From Dyella lipolytica (GTDB lineage: Bacteria > Pseudomonadota > Gammaproteobacteria > Xanthomonadales > Rhodanobacteraceae), in NCBI RefSeq assembly GCF_030160075.1, contig NZ_BSNQ01000009.1, positions 678,295 to 742,294 of the forward strand: 64,000 nt of DNA. Direction: 5' to 3'. Of the stretch, positions 8,184 through 16,896 are shown piece after piece. Position 1 is the first letter of the stretch, and each line of letters starts with the position of its first letter. The translations under genes were made by a program, and so were the position numbers. A model generated the notes under the pieces. It was not told where the DNA came from and did no database searches. It saw nothing but the letters and a program-made list of their open reading frames with translations.

Positions 8184-10476
8184 TGTCGACCTCCATCGCC
8201 TGATAACCGGCGTCGCGCATCGCGGCCGCGACTTTCTCGCGGTTCTGCGGGCACAAGGCGACGATGGAACCGCCGCCGCCACCGCCGGTGAGCTTGGCGC
8301 CGAGCGCGCCATGCTCGCGCGCGATCTGCACCAGTTCTTCCACTTCCCAGCTCGATACGCGCAACGCATTGAGCAGGCCGTGGCAGATGTTCATCAAATC
8401 GCCGAGACGCTCCAGGTCGTACTGCTGCATGGCTTCCACGCCTTGCAGGGTCAATCCGTCGATCTGCTGGAAGATGCCGTCGTATAGCGCTGGGTTGCGC
8501 TGCCACGCCGTCCGCACCTTGCCGACCGTTACAGCGGTAAGACTTTCCTTGCCGCTGATGCCGATCACCAGCGGAATGCGCTTGGGCAGTTTCAACTCCT
8601 GCACCATCGGTGCGCCGCCCGCTTTGGCCGCCCGCTTGTAGAGCAGAGGTTTACCGTAAGTTGCCACCGTGTTGTCGATGCCGGAGGCCGAGCCGTGCGC
8701 CACTTCTTCGCAGCGGAAGGCCAGCGCGTTGATTTCCTCATCGCTCAGGCCAAGCTTGTAATGCTGGTCGAGTGCACGGATCACCGCCACCGCCATCGCC
8801 GCGGAACCACCCAGGCCCATCGCGCGCGGCACATTCGGGAACACTTCGATGCGCACCGAGCGCTCGGTCAGTTCCAGCGTGTCGAAGATGATGCCGAGCG
8901 AGCGCTGGAACGAATCGCGGTGTGCCGGATCGCGATGCAGGCGATATTCCACACCCCAGCGCGGGATAAGCATGTCGACGCCGCCGGATGTCGTGTCCTG
9001 CGCGATGGCGCGCACAGCCAGCGGCACCGGTGCGGCGATCGCGTGGCTGCCGTAAACCACGGCATGCTCGCCGAGCAGGATGATCTTGCCGTGACCGCAA
9101 GCGCGGTGATCGACCGCCGGATGCTCGACCGTTGTTTCGGGAACGCCGCGCGACTCCTTGCGCACCTGATCGACGATCTCCTGCGCTTTCCAGATCTTGA
9201 TCTCGCCGCTTTCCACCAGGCGCTCGACCACCGTGTCGAAGATCTCCGCCGTGGCACCTGCGGCCACCGCAACACTGCGCGCATGCAGGGTCATATGACC
9301 TTGCTGGATGCCTTCGGTGACAAGCGCACGCAGCGCCGAGAAATTCTGCGCCAGACCGACCGCGCCCATCACTTCAGCCAGTTCGCGCGCGGTCTTCACG
9401 CCAAGCAGGCGTAGATCGAGCGCTACCGTGGCATTGGATTGCAGCGGGCCGCCGACGATACCGACCTTCATCGGAATATCGAGCTCGCCGATCAGCTCAC
9501 CCTTCTCGCCCTTGTACCAGCGCGTCAGCGAGGTATAACGACCGCCGCGCGCAGCATAAGCATGCGCAGCAGCCTCGATCGCGCGCCAGTCGTTGCCGGT
9601 GGCCAGCGCGACGGCATCCACGCCGTTCATGATGCCCTTGTTGTGCGTGGCGGCGCGGTAAGGATCGATGCTGGCGAACTCGTTCGCGAGCATGATGCCA
9701 TCACGCACTTCCTCGCCCGCAAAACCTTTGCCGGTGAGATGCTCGACGGGAATCACGCAACGCGCGCGCACCATCGAACGATCGGTGAGGTTGGAGAGAA
9801 TGCGCAGGAATACGCGGCCGCCGGTCATCGTCTCCACCAGCGAGGCAACGCCTTCGCACATGGTGTTGACCAGGTTGGCGCCCATCGCATCGCGCGTATC
9901 GACCAGCAAATGCACCACCAGCATGTCGCCGCCTTCGGCGCGAGCATGCACATGCACTTCCAGATCCTGCGCACCGCCGCCGCGCGCCACCATCTGCGGA
10001 TGCAGACTGTTGGCGAGGTTGAGCAGTTCGTCTTTCCGTTGCAGCAACGTCGCCTTGGCATGCGCCAGGTGCGGCACATCCACCACTTGCACTTGTCCGA
10101 TCAGCACCGGCTCAGTGCTTTCGACGGTGAAGCCACCGGTGCCGCGAACGACTTTGGCTGCCGACGACAAGGCCGCCACGATCGACGGCTCTTCCACCAC
10201 CAGCGGCACGATGTAATCGCGACCATTGACGAGAAAATTGAGACCCAGGCCGACCGGCAGACCCATCACGCCGACGACGTTCTCGATCATCTTGTCGGCT
10301 TTGTGAATCTTCAGCGTGTGCTCGCCGGACACGAGCGCCTGATAGTCCTCCGAGGACAACCAGCCGCGCTCATGCATGATGCGTACGCGGTCGGAGACGG
10401 AAAGTTTGTAGAAGGCGGGGAATCGGGAACGTTCGGCACTCGAAGATTCGGCGCTCATGCTTTCTGCACTCCGCAT
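8176..10476 (-). CDS. HMG-CoA reductase (class II) fused to mevalonate kinase
   Basis: One uninterrupted 766-residue frame. Residues about 18-445 are a class II HMG-CoA reductase: MIENVVGVMGLPVG, catalytic Glu in VVEEPSIVAA (about 95), Lys in THNKGIMNG (280), Asp in TGNDWRA (296) and the His of QGHMTLHAR (394). Residues about 459-766 are a GHMP-type mevalonate kinase: GHGKIILLGEHAVVYG, then PRAMGLGGSAAMAV, the Asp of SGIDNTVATYGKP (601) and LTGGGGGGSIV near the C-terminus. No stop or frameshift separates the halves; the linker is about 15 residues. It would turn HMG-CoA into mevalonate and then 5-phosphomevalonate. Start could be Met1 or Met7. All key residues look intact. Confidence 0.93.
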   Translation of the reverse strand: MRSAESMSAESSSAERSRFPAFYKLSVSDRVRIMHERGWLSSEDYQALVSGEHTLKIHKADKMIENVVGVMGLPVGLGLNFLVNGRDYIVPLVVEEPSIVAALSSAAKVVRGTGGFTVESTEPVLIGQVQVVDVPHLAHAKATLLQRKDELLNLANSLHPQMVARGGGAQDLEVHVHARAEGGDMLVVHLLVDTRDAMGANLVNTMCEGVASLVETMTGGRVFLRILSNLTDRSMVRARCVIPVEHLTGKGFAGEEVRDGIMLANEFASIDPYRAATHNKGIMNGVDAVALATGNDWRAIEAAAHAYAARGGRYTSLTRWYKGEKGELIGELDIPMKVGIVGGPLQSNATVALDLRLLGVKTARELAEVMGAVGLAQNFSALRALVTEGIQQGHMTLHARSVAVAAGATAEIFDTVVERLVESGEIKIWKAQEIVDQVRKESRGVPETTVEHPAVDHRACGHGKIILLGEHAVVYGSHAIAAPVPLAVRAIAQDTTSGGVDMLIPRWGVEYRLHRDPAHRDSFQRSLGIIFDTLELTERSVRIEVFPNVPRAMGLGGSAAMAVAVIRALDQHYKLGLSDEEINALAFRCEEVAHGSASGIDNTVATYGKPLLYKRAAKAGGAPMVQELKLPKRIPLVIGISGKESLTAVTVGKVRTAWQRNPALYDGIFQQIDGLTLQGVEAMQQYDLERLGDLMNICHGLLNALRVSSWEVEELVQIAREHGALGAKLTGGGGGGSIVALCPQNREKVAAAMRDAGYQAMEVDIG

Positions 10477-10548
10477 AGGTCTGTATGTACGTGCCCCACT
10501 GCCGGGACGTCGCTTGCGATCACGTCAAATATCCTGGGCATGGAAAAC

Positions 10549-11625
10549 TCACGTCTGCCGCATATGGCAGCTGAATCCTTGGGATTCAAGGTGCAAGGGC
10601 ACAACTCGCATATCTTCCATAACGATGGCGCGTTCAAATGTCGCCAACCTTTCTGCATCTTCGGCAAAAACCACGCCGAAGTCGCCACCCGCGCCGCAAG
10701 GCTTGTAACTGACGCCTGCACTGACCGCCATTTGCGCCAAATGTTTCTGCGCAGGCGAATAGATTTCCAGGCCGCAGGCATCGCCGAAGTTCTGCAATGC
10801 CAATGCGTAGTCTTTTGTCAGTTCAATGAAAGATTGCGCACGTTGCTGCTGCCATGCATCCACGGCGGCCTCGGAAATCATGCGAAGTTTGCCCATATGC
10901 GCGGCATAGTCAGCGGCCCGAGTCACGCGCCACTGCGCCAGACGCTGCAGGAAATCGTTGGTCGATACGGCATGGCCGGACCACACGAACAGGCCATGCA
11001 CCCCGGGTATAGGCCATGTCAGCGGCGTGAACGTAGGCACGCGCTCCGGCCCTGTCAGCTGATAGCTGATCAAACCTCCGGCCACGCTCGCTGCGACATC
11101 CACGCCACTGCCGCGTCCACCCTGCCAGCCGCCGTGCATGTGGAACAACCGGCGCAGCCATTGCAGGCGATCCGCGGTCGCATCGCCATGACCGGCATAC
11201 GTCGCCAACGCAGAGGCAAGTGCGACGGTCAGCGCCGCGCTGGAGCCGAGCCCCAGCTTGGCGCGCGCTGCGCCATCTGTGTGGAAGAAGCCCGAGGTAT
11301 CCAGATGCAGGCTGAAACCTTCAGCGGCATGCGGCGACAGCCCTTCGCGCACGAGGCCTTGCCACACGTGACTGACCAGCGTGAGGCGGGCCGACGTAGC
11401 CTCGTCGCACTGCCACTGCAATGCCCCGTCGGCTCCGATGGACATGCGAGCGTCGGTGATATCAAGATCTGGTGCATACACATTGCATACACCATCAGCA
11501 CGCGAGGTGATGCGCACATGGGCGCGGCGATTCACTGCTAGCACCAGCGCGGGTGCACCTTCCAGTACGGCGTATTCACCCAGCAACACCAGCTTGCCAG
11601 GCGCGCTTGCGGTGAGCTCCATCAT
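10549..11625 (-). CDS. Phosphomevalonate kinase (GHMP family)
   Basis: 358 residues from ATG 11623-11625, which overlaps the stop of the preceding decarboxylase gene by 4 bases. Motifs: SAPGKLVLLGEYAVLEG at the N-terminus, KLGLGSSAALTVA (ATP-binding loop) around residue 125, GRGSGVDVAAS around 167, and a C-terminal KPCGAGGDFGV loop. The N-terminal EYAVLEG and the GSGVDVAAS element are characteristic of phosphomevalonate kinase rather than mevalonate kinase. It converts 5-phosphomevalonate to the diphosphate, between the two adjacent operon enzymes. The gap to the next gene is 72 bp. Confidence 0.9.
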   Translation of the reverse strand: MMELTASAPGKLVLLGEYAVLEGAPALVLAVNRRAHVRITSRADGVCNVYAPDLDITDARMSIGADGALQWQCDEATSARLTLVSHVWQGLVREGLSPHAAEGFSLHLDTSGFFHTDGAARAKLGLGSSAALTVALASALATYAGHGDATADRLQWLRRLFHMHGGWQGGRGSGVDVAASVAGGLISYQLTGPERVPTFTPLTWPIPGVHGLFVWSGHAVSTNDFLQRLAQWRVTRAADYAAHMGKLRMISEAAVDAWQQQRAQSFIELTKDYALALQNFGDACGLEIYSPAQKHLAQMAVSAGVSYKPCGAGGDFGVVFAEDAERLATFERAIVMEDMRVVPLHLESQGFSCHMRQT

Positions 11626-12650
11626 GCCTCCAGCGTGCTCGCCGAAATGCTGCGCGCGCCCGCCCCGAGACCGGTGTCGAGCACATCGAGTACGCCGGGA
11701 ACATCCTTCAGCGCCGCTTTCACCCGCTCGATCGCCGACGGCTCGCACACCGCTTTCAACTGCGGCCCTGCATCGACGGTGAAGAACACCGGCAAACCTT
11801 GCTGACGCAGCGCGCGCACGCGATGCATGCACTCGATGGTGGCGCCATTCCAGTACAGCAATCCAGGCTGCGCGGCCATCGCCAGCGCATGCATCTTCAG
11901 GCAACTGTGTTCGGAAATCAGCGCGAGCGCCTCGAAATCGCGCGCAAGAATGGCACGACGCGCGGTGGCGAGATCCGCTTCCTGCGTATCGATCCAGGCG
12001 GACTGAAACGGTGACGTCTGCGCGGTGCGGCGCATGCCTTCGCTGGAACCGACCTGCTTGGCTGCGGTGGAAGTGATCGCCACCGCGACGCGCAACGGCC
12101 ATGCGTCCGCAGCCAGTAACGGCCGTGCAACGGAGTCGGTGCCATCGACCCGTTGACCATGCGCCCATTCGACATAACCGCCGAAGATGGAGCGCGCTGC
12201 CGATCCCGAGCAACGCCGCGCCAGCACCGATTGCTCCGCTTCGCTGAGATCAAGACCTAACGCTTGCGTGCCGGCGTGCACCAGCGCGGCAAACCCGGAG
12301 GCGGAAGAAGCCAGACCCGCAGCCGTTGGGAAATTATTGCGGCTCGCCACGTCAGCGCCGTAGTCGACCGCCGCGCGTTGGCGCAGCAGATCCAGGCAGG
12401 CCGTGACGCGCTTCGATTCGGCTTCGTCGCTGCGCCCGTTGAGGCTGACGCGGTCCTGCTTCTGTCCGGGCACAAAGCGCACTTCCGTGCGCGTCCACAG
12501 ACTTTCCAGCGTGATGGAAATGGAGCCGACCACGGGCAGGTTCAGCGCGGCATCGCGCTTGCCCCAATATTTGATCAGGGCGATGTTGGGCTGAGCCTGC
12601 GACGCAGCATGGAGTTCACCGAGTGCATCGGCGTGGGGTTCACGTTTCAT
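11622..12650 (-). CDS. mvaD: Diphosphomevalonate decarboxylase
   Basis: 342 residues. The N-terminal NIALIKYWGKRD motif is diagnostic for mevalonate diphosphate decarboxylases, and the family's FPTAAGLASSASGFAAL phosphate loop (about residue 109) and an SGSAARS segment follow; a VDAGPQLKAV segment lies near the C-terminus. It produces IPP from mevalonate diphosphate. It is the second gene of the minus-strand operon, 46 bp after the DUF2147 gene and overlapping the phosphomevalonate kinase start. Together with the fusion protein it gives every step from HMG-CoA to IPP. Confidence 0.95.
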   Translation of the reverse strand: MKREPHADALGELHAASQAQPNIALIKYWGKRDAALNLPVVGSISITLESLWTRTEVRFVPGQKQDRVSLNGRSDEAESKRVTACLDLLRQRAAVDYGADVASRNNFPTAAGLASSASGFAALVHAGTQALGLDLSEAEQSVLARRCSGSAARSIFGGYVEWAHGQRVDGTDSVARPLLAADAWPLRVAVAITSTAAKQVGSSEGMRRTAQTSPFQSAWIDTQEADLATARRAILARDFEALALISEHSCLKMHALAMAAQPGLLYWNGATIECMHRVRALRQQGLPVFFTVDAGPQLKAVCEPSAIERVKAALKDVPGVLDVLDTGLGAGARSISASTLEA

Positions 12651-12696
12651 ACGTTTCGCTGGGGAAGGGAGCAGTTAAAAATAAACCGGGCGGGGG

Positions 12697-13269
12697 TTAT
12701 TTGTCTGGCACATCCATCACAAAGGGTAAGCCGCCAGGGCCGGGGTTCCTCATGGCAACCCGGCTCCACACGGTGTTTCCGCCCAACAGGCTGATACCGA
12801 TGTAACCACGGAGCTGCAGCCGGTTCGGACTGAGCAACCGCACCAAACAACGGTATGTACGCCCATTCTCTGCATTATAAACGCGACCGCCGGTCCACTT
12901 GTTGTCGCCAACGTCATAGCGCAGTCCTTTGAGCAGGCGCAACCCGGTCAGCGGCTGGGAGCGCTGCGCTGGATCGGGGTTGTTTCGATCCGTGACGGTC
13001 TTGCCGTTGAGCTGCGGACCATCCTCCGGCCCATAGGTATCGTGCAACTGCCAAAGGATATAGCCCTGATATTCATCGCCGACGCGCTCGATGCGGATCA
13101 CGGCGTCACGGCTTTCCACCAGCCAGTCGCCGACGATGGCCGAAGCGGCGGGCGCCGCGGTGACGACATCCGCTACCGCGACACCTTCAAAGCCACCAGG
13201 CACTACGAAAAAAACGAGCACGCACAACCACAGGTAACGATATGCGCGTCCGAAGCGAAAAGCAGTCAT
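12697..13269 (-). CDS. DUF2147-family secreted protein
   Basis: 190 residues from ATG 13267-13269, chosen because AGGAGGGG lies just upstream and a signal peptide follows at once (a hydrophobic stretch near residues 10-30). The mature part reads as a DUF2147 beta-rich domain: GDWLVESRDAVIRIE, then GYILWQLHDTYG, LLKGLRYD, WTGGRVYNAENGRTYRC, and the C-terminal LRGYIGISLLGGNTVWSR. The molecular function of DUF2147 is unknown. As first gene of the mevalonate/hopanoid operon it may serve envelope homeostasis, but that is only contextual. Confidence 0.8.
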   Translation of the reverse strand: MTAFRFGRAYRYLWLCVLVFFVVPGGFEGVAVADVVTAAPAASAIVGDWLVESRDAVIRIERVGDEYQGYILWQLHDTYGPEDGPQLNGKTVTDRNNPDPAQRSQPLTGLRLLKGLRYDVGDNKWTGGRVYNAENGRTYRCLVRLLSPNRLQLRGYIGISLLGGNTVWSRVAMRNPGPGGLPFVMDVPDK

Positions 13270-13348
13270 CGGCCCCTCCTTGCGTGATGGGTGTATGGAC
13301 CACATGTCCGCCCTTCCGGCGAAATATTTGCCTGTAGCATAAACGTCC
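13270..13348. promoter_or_regulatory. Divergent promoter region of the two hopanoid operons
   Basis: A 79-bp gap separates the DUF2147-mevalonate-hpnHB operon (minus) from hpnIJKL (plus). Both transcripts must start in or near it, or inside the flanking 5' ends. No clear -35/-10 pair could be picked by eye in either direction, so only the location is asserted. Confidence 0.5.
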
Positions 13349-14494
13349 ATGTCATCAAGCTGGATCGCCCACGCCATTATCCACGGGCTCGGCATCGCAC
13401 TCACTTTTGCTGCGACCGGGTACGCCTGTGTCGCCCTGTGGGCCGTGCTGAGAGGCAGGCGCGCGTCGAACCGTGCGGAACGCGGCCTGCAACCGGTCAC
13501 CATCCTCAAACCACTGCATGGGACAGAGCCCAGGCTTTACGAGAACCTGCGCAGCTTCTGTGTGCAGGTGCATCCGGATTATCAACTGGTGTTCGGCGTG
13601 CGCGATCCGGACGATCCGGCCATTGCGGTCGTGCAGCGGCTTCGCGCGGAATTCCCGCAGCTTGCGATGGTGTTGGCGGTGGAGCCGCGCGTGCATGGCG
13701 CGAATCTGAAAGTCAGCAATCTTATGAACATGCTGCCGCATGCGCAGCACGACTGGCTGGTGCTGGCCGACAGCGACATCAGCGTGTCCGCCGATTACCT
13801 GACGCGTGTGACTGCACCGCTGGCGGACCCCGAGGTGGGCATTGTCACTTGCCTTTACCACGGCATCCCCGGGCCTTCGTTCTGGTCGCGCCTCGGCCGC
13901 CTGTTTATCGATGACTGGTTCGCGCCCTCGGTGCGGCTCTCGCATGCCTTCGGTTCGACGCGTTTCGCCTTCGGCTCGACCATCGCATTACGGCGCAACG
14001 CGCTGGCGACGATCGGCGGGTTCGAGGTCTTGCGCGATACGCTCGCCGACGACTTCTGGCTCGGCGAACTGACGCGCCGCGCCGGACTGCGCACCGTGCT
14101 ATCAGACGTGGTGGTGGGCACGGATGTCGGCGAAGCCCGATTGTCCGAGTTATGGACGCATGAGCTGCGCTGGCTGCGCACCATACGGTCCATCGCTCCC
14201 TTGGGTTTTGCGATGACCTTCGTGTGTTTCACCACCCCGTTACTGCTGCTCGGACTTTGTCTGGCGCCCGGCCCAGCGACGATGGCCCTGGCACTACTGG
14301 GTGGCGCCGCGCGGGTTTTGCTACACTTTTTGCAGCGGCGCACCAGTGATGAAGCCTTCGCCTGGCATGAAGTCCTGTTGGTCCCCCCCCGCGATGTCTT
14401 ATTGCTGATGGAATGGGCAGTCGCCCTGGCCGGTTGGCAGGTAAGATGGCGCGGGCAGGTACTGCACGCACGCGGTGGCGGTTCAGCGCCGTAG
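13349..14494 (+). CDS. hpnI: Hopanoid glycosyltransferase HpnI
   Basis: 381 residues: an N-terminal membrane helix, a GT2 domain like ceramide glucosyltransferases (QPVTILKPLHGTEPRLYENL, VLADSDISVSADYL, then LADDFWLGELTRRAG and a HELRWLRTIR segment corresponding to the QxxRW motif), and C-terminal membrane helices. HpnI adds N-acetylglucosamine to bacteriohopanetetrol in the pathway HpnI-HpnK-HpnJ leading to the cyclitol ether. It leads the plus-strand operon; hpnJ starts 78 bp downstream. Confidence 0.92.
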   Translation: MSSSWIAHAIIHGLGIALTFAATGYACVALWAVLRGRRASNRAERGLQPVTILKPLHGTEPRLYENLRSFCVQVHPDYQLVFGVRDPDDPAIAVVQRLRAEFPQLAMVLAVEPRVHGANLKVSNLMNMLPHAQHDWLVLADSDISVSADYLTRVTAPLADPEVGIVTCLYHGIPGPSFWSRLGRLFIDDWFAPSVRLSHAFGSTRFAFGSTIALRRNALATIGGFEVLRDTLADDFWLGELTRRAGLRTVLSDVVVGTDVGEARLSELWTHELRWLRTIRSIAPLGFAMTFVCFTTPLLLLGLCLAPGPATMALALLGGAARVLLHFLQRRTSDEAFAWHEVLLVPPRDVLLLMEWAVALAGWQVRWRGQVLHARGGGSAP

Positions 14495-14572
14495 ACCTAA
14501 GCTATTTGCCATATTTCTGAACTATCTGCTGTCCCCGGGCACAGTTAAGTGCCTCCGCAGGAGTCATTCGTA

Positions 14573-16000
14573 ATGAAAACGCTTTTTCTGCAAGCTCCCT
14601 CTTTTGACGGCTTCGATGGCGGCGCCGGTTCGCGCTATCAGGCCAAACGCGAGATCAAGAGCTTTTGGTACCCGACCTGGCTGGCGCAGCCGGCAGCGAT
14701 GGTGCCCGATTCGCGCGTGCTCGATGCGCCCGCCGACGAGATCTCGGTGGAAGACAGCCTGCGCATCGCCGAGGGCTACGACTTGGTGATCATCCACACC
14801 AGCACGCCTTCGTTCCCGACGGATGCGAAGTTCGCGGAGCTGCTGAAGGAACGCAAGCCGAATGTGATGATCGGCCTGGTGGGTGCGAAGGTCGCGGTGG
14901 ATCCGTCCGGTTCGCTGACCGCCTCGTCCGCCATCGACTTTGTCGCGCGCGAAGAGTTCGACTACACCTGCAAGGAAGTCGCCGAGGGTCGTCCGTTCGA
15001 AAGCATCACCGGCATCAGCTACAAGCTGGCCGACGGCACGGTGCAGCACAATCCGCCGCGCGCGATGATCGAGAACATGGATGATCTGCCCTTCGTGGCG
15101 CCGATCTACAAGCGCGACCTGACGATCAACAATTACTTCATCGGTTATCTCAAGCACCCGTACGTCTCGATCTACACGGGTCGCGGCTGCCGCTCCAAGT
15201 GCACGTTCTGCCTGTGGCCGCAGACCGTGGGCGGTCACCGCTACCGCACGCGTTCGGCCGCCAATGTGCTGGCCGAAGCGAAGTGGATCAAGGAGAACAT
15301 GCCCGAAGTGAAGGAGCTGATGTTCGATGACGACACCTTCACCGACAGCTCCAACATGGATCGCGTGCACGAGATCGCGCGCGGCCTGGGTGCGATGGGC
15401 TGGACCTGGTCCTGCAACGCCAAGGCGAACGTGCCGTACGAGTCGTTGAAGATCATGAAGGAAAACGGCCTGCGCCTGCTGTTGGTGGGCTACGAGTCGG
15501 GCGACGACCAGATCCTGCACAACATCAAGAAGGGCCTGCGTACCGACATCGCGCGCCGCTTCACCGAAGACTGCCGCAAGCTCGGCGTCATGATCCACGG
15601 CACCTTCATCCTGGGTCTGCCGGGCGAGACGAAAGAAACGATCGACAAGACGATCCAGTTCGCCAAGGAAATCAATCCGCATACCATCCAGGTATCGCTA
15701 GCCGCGCCGTATCCAGGTACCACCCTGTACAAACAGGCCGTCGACAACGGCTGGCTGCAGGAAAATGAAGCAGTCAACCTGGTCAATGACAAGGGTGTGC
15801 AGTTGGCGCTGATCGAGTACCCGCATCTTTCCAAGCAAGACATCTTCCACGGTGTCGAGAAGTTCTACCGGGCGTTCTATTTCCGCCCGTCGAAAATCTG
15901 GGAAATCGTCAAGGAAATGCTGGCCAGCTGGGAAATGATGAAGCGTCGTTTACGCGAAGGTGTGGAGTTCTTCCGCTTCCTGCGCGCGCACGAGGCTTGA
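14573..16000 (+). CDS. hpnJ: Hopanoid radical SAM protein HpnJ
   Basis: 475 residues from ATG 14573, preceded by GCAGGAG. The N-terminal third is a cobalamin-binding-like Rossmann domain (LVIIHTSTPSFPTD and VMIGLVGAKVAVD). The radical SAM cluster motif CRSKCTFC has Cys206, Cys210 and Cys213, followed by an LLVGYESGDD segment and GTFILGLPGET. HpnJ contracts the glucosamine ring to the cyclitol of bacteriohopanetetrol cyclitol ether. The gene lies between hpnI and hpnK in the expected order. Confidence 0.95.
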   Translation: MKTLFLQAPSFDGFDGGAGSRYQAKREIKSFWYPTWLAQPAAMVPDSRVLDAPADEISVEDSLRIAEGYDLVIIHTSTPSFPTDAKFAELLKERKPNVMIGLVGAKVAVDPSGSLTASSAIDFVAREEFDYTCKEVAEGRPFESITGISYKLADGTVQHNPPRAMIENMDDLPFVAPIYKRDLTINNYFIGYLKHPYVSIYTGRGCRSKCTFCLWPQTVGGHRYRTRSAANVLAEAKWIKENMPEVKELMFDDDTFTDSSNMDRVHEIARGLGAMGWTWSCNAKANVPYESLKIMKENGLRLLLVGYESGDDQILHNIKKGLRTDIARRFTEDCRKLGVMIHGTFILGLPGETKETIDKTIQFAKEINPHTIQVSLAAPYPGTTLYKQAVDNGWLQENEAVNLVNDKGVQLALIEYPHLSKQDIFHGVEKFYRAFYFRPSKIWEIVKEMLASWEMMKRRLREGVEFFRFLRAHEA

Positions 16001-16059
16001 GCGGGCTTACGCATGTGCGTACTGCACGGTCGACTGCTTTTTTCTGAGGTATAGCGACC

Positions 16060-16896
16060 GTGCAGACCTCGCCCACCACGACGATCCGTCCGCGCCTGAT
16101 CGTCACAGCGGATGATTTCGGTTTGCATGAGGCCGTCAACGAAGCCGTCGAGCGCGGCTATCGCGACGGCGTGCTGCGCGCCGCCAGCCTGATGGTTACC
16201 GCCCCTGCCGCGGCCGACGCCGTTCTTCGTGCGCGCCGGCTTCCGGGTTTGGCCGTGGGGCTGCATCTCGTGCTCGCTGACGGCAAGGCCATACTGCCTC
16301 CTGCACAGATTCCCGATCTGGTTGATGCGCAAGGCATGTTCAACTCCGACATGGTGCGCAACGGTTTCCGTTTTTTCTTTTTGCCGCACGTGCGGCGGCA
16401 ACTAGCTGCTGAGATCCGCGCGCAATTCAAAGCGTTCGCCGCCACAGGGCTGCGTCTTGATCACGTCAATGCACACAAGCATTTTCATTTGCACCCCACG
16501 ATTCTGTCGCTGATGCTCTCGATCGGTGGCGAATATGGTCTGCGCGCAATCCGTCTGCCGGCGGAACCCGGCATGGGACCGTGGCTGCGTCCGTGGCTAG
16601 CGCTGATGCGCTGGCGCATGAAGAAAGCCGGCATCACGTACAACGATCATGTCTTTGGCATTCGCCATAGCGGCGGCATGGACGAAACCGTGATGCTGGA
16701 TATCTTGAGACAACTGCCGCCTGGCCTTTCGGAGGTGTATCTGCACCCTGCCTCGCACGGCCACCTGACTGACAGCATGGCCGATTACCGTCACGCCGAC
16801 GAACTCGCCGCACTGCTGTCGCCGCGCGTGCGCGACACCATCGCCGAACGCTATCGCTTGTGCGATGGCTTCGCCGATCCGGCGGCAGCCGCGTGA
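16060..16896 (+). CDS. hpnK: Hopanoid-associated deacetylase HpnK (YdjC family)
   Basis: 278 residues starting at GTG 16060 with TGAGGT upstream. YdjC-family motifs are clear: RLIVTADDFGLHEAVN at the N-terminus (metal-binding Asp-Asp), AVGLHLVLADGKA, and LDHVNAHKHFHLHPT (His ligands near residue 140), with LHPASHGHL at the C-terminus. HpnK removes the acetyl group from the GlcNAc-hopanoid before HpnJ acts. Its stop overlaps the hpnL start. Confidence 0.93.
   Translation: MQTSPTTTIRPRLIVTADDFGLHEAVNEAVERGYRDGVLRAASLMVTAPAAADAVLRARRLPGLAVGLHLVLADGKAILPPAQIPDLVDAQGMFNSDMVRNGFRFFFLPHVRRQLAAEIRAQFKAFAATGLRLDHVNAHKHFHLHPTILSLMLSIGGEYGLRAIRLPAEPGMGPWLRPWLALMRWRMKKAGITYNDHVFGIRHSGGMDETVMLDILRQLPPGLSEVYLHPASHGHLTDSMADYRHADELAALLSPRVRDTIAERYRLCDGFADPAAAA

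Noticed and set aside
9439-11541. Open frame of about 700 codons on the plus strand
   Set aside because: It lies antisense to the HMG-CoA reductase/mevalonate kinase and phosphomevalonate kinase genes, whose motifs are clear. The predicted protein is His/Arg/Gln-rich without domain features, as expected of a shadow in high-GC DNA.
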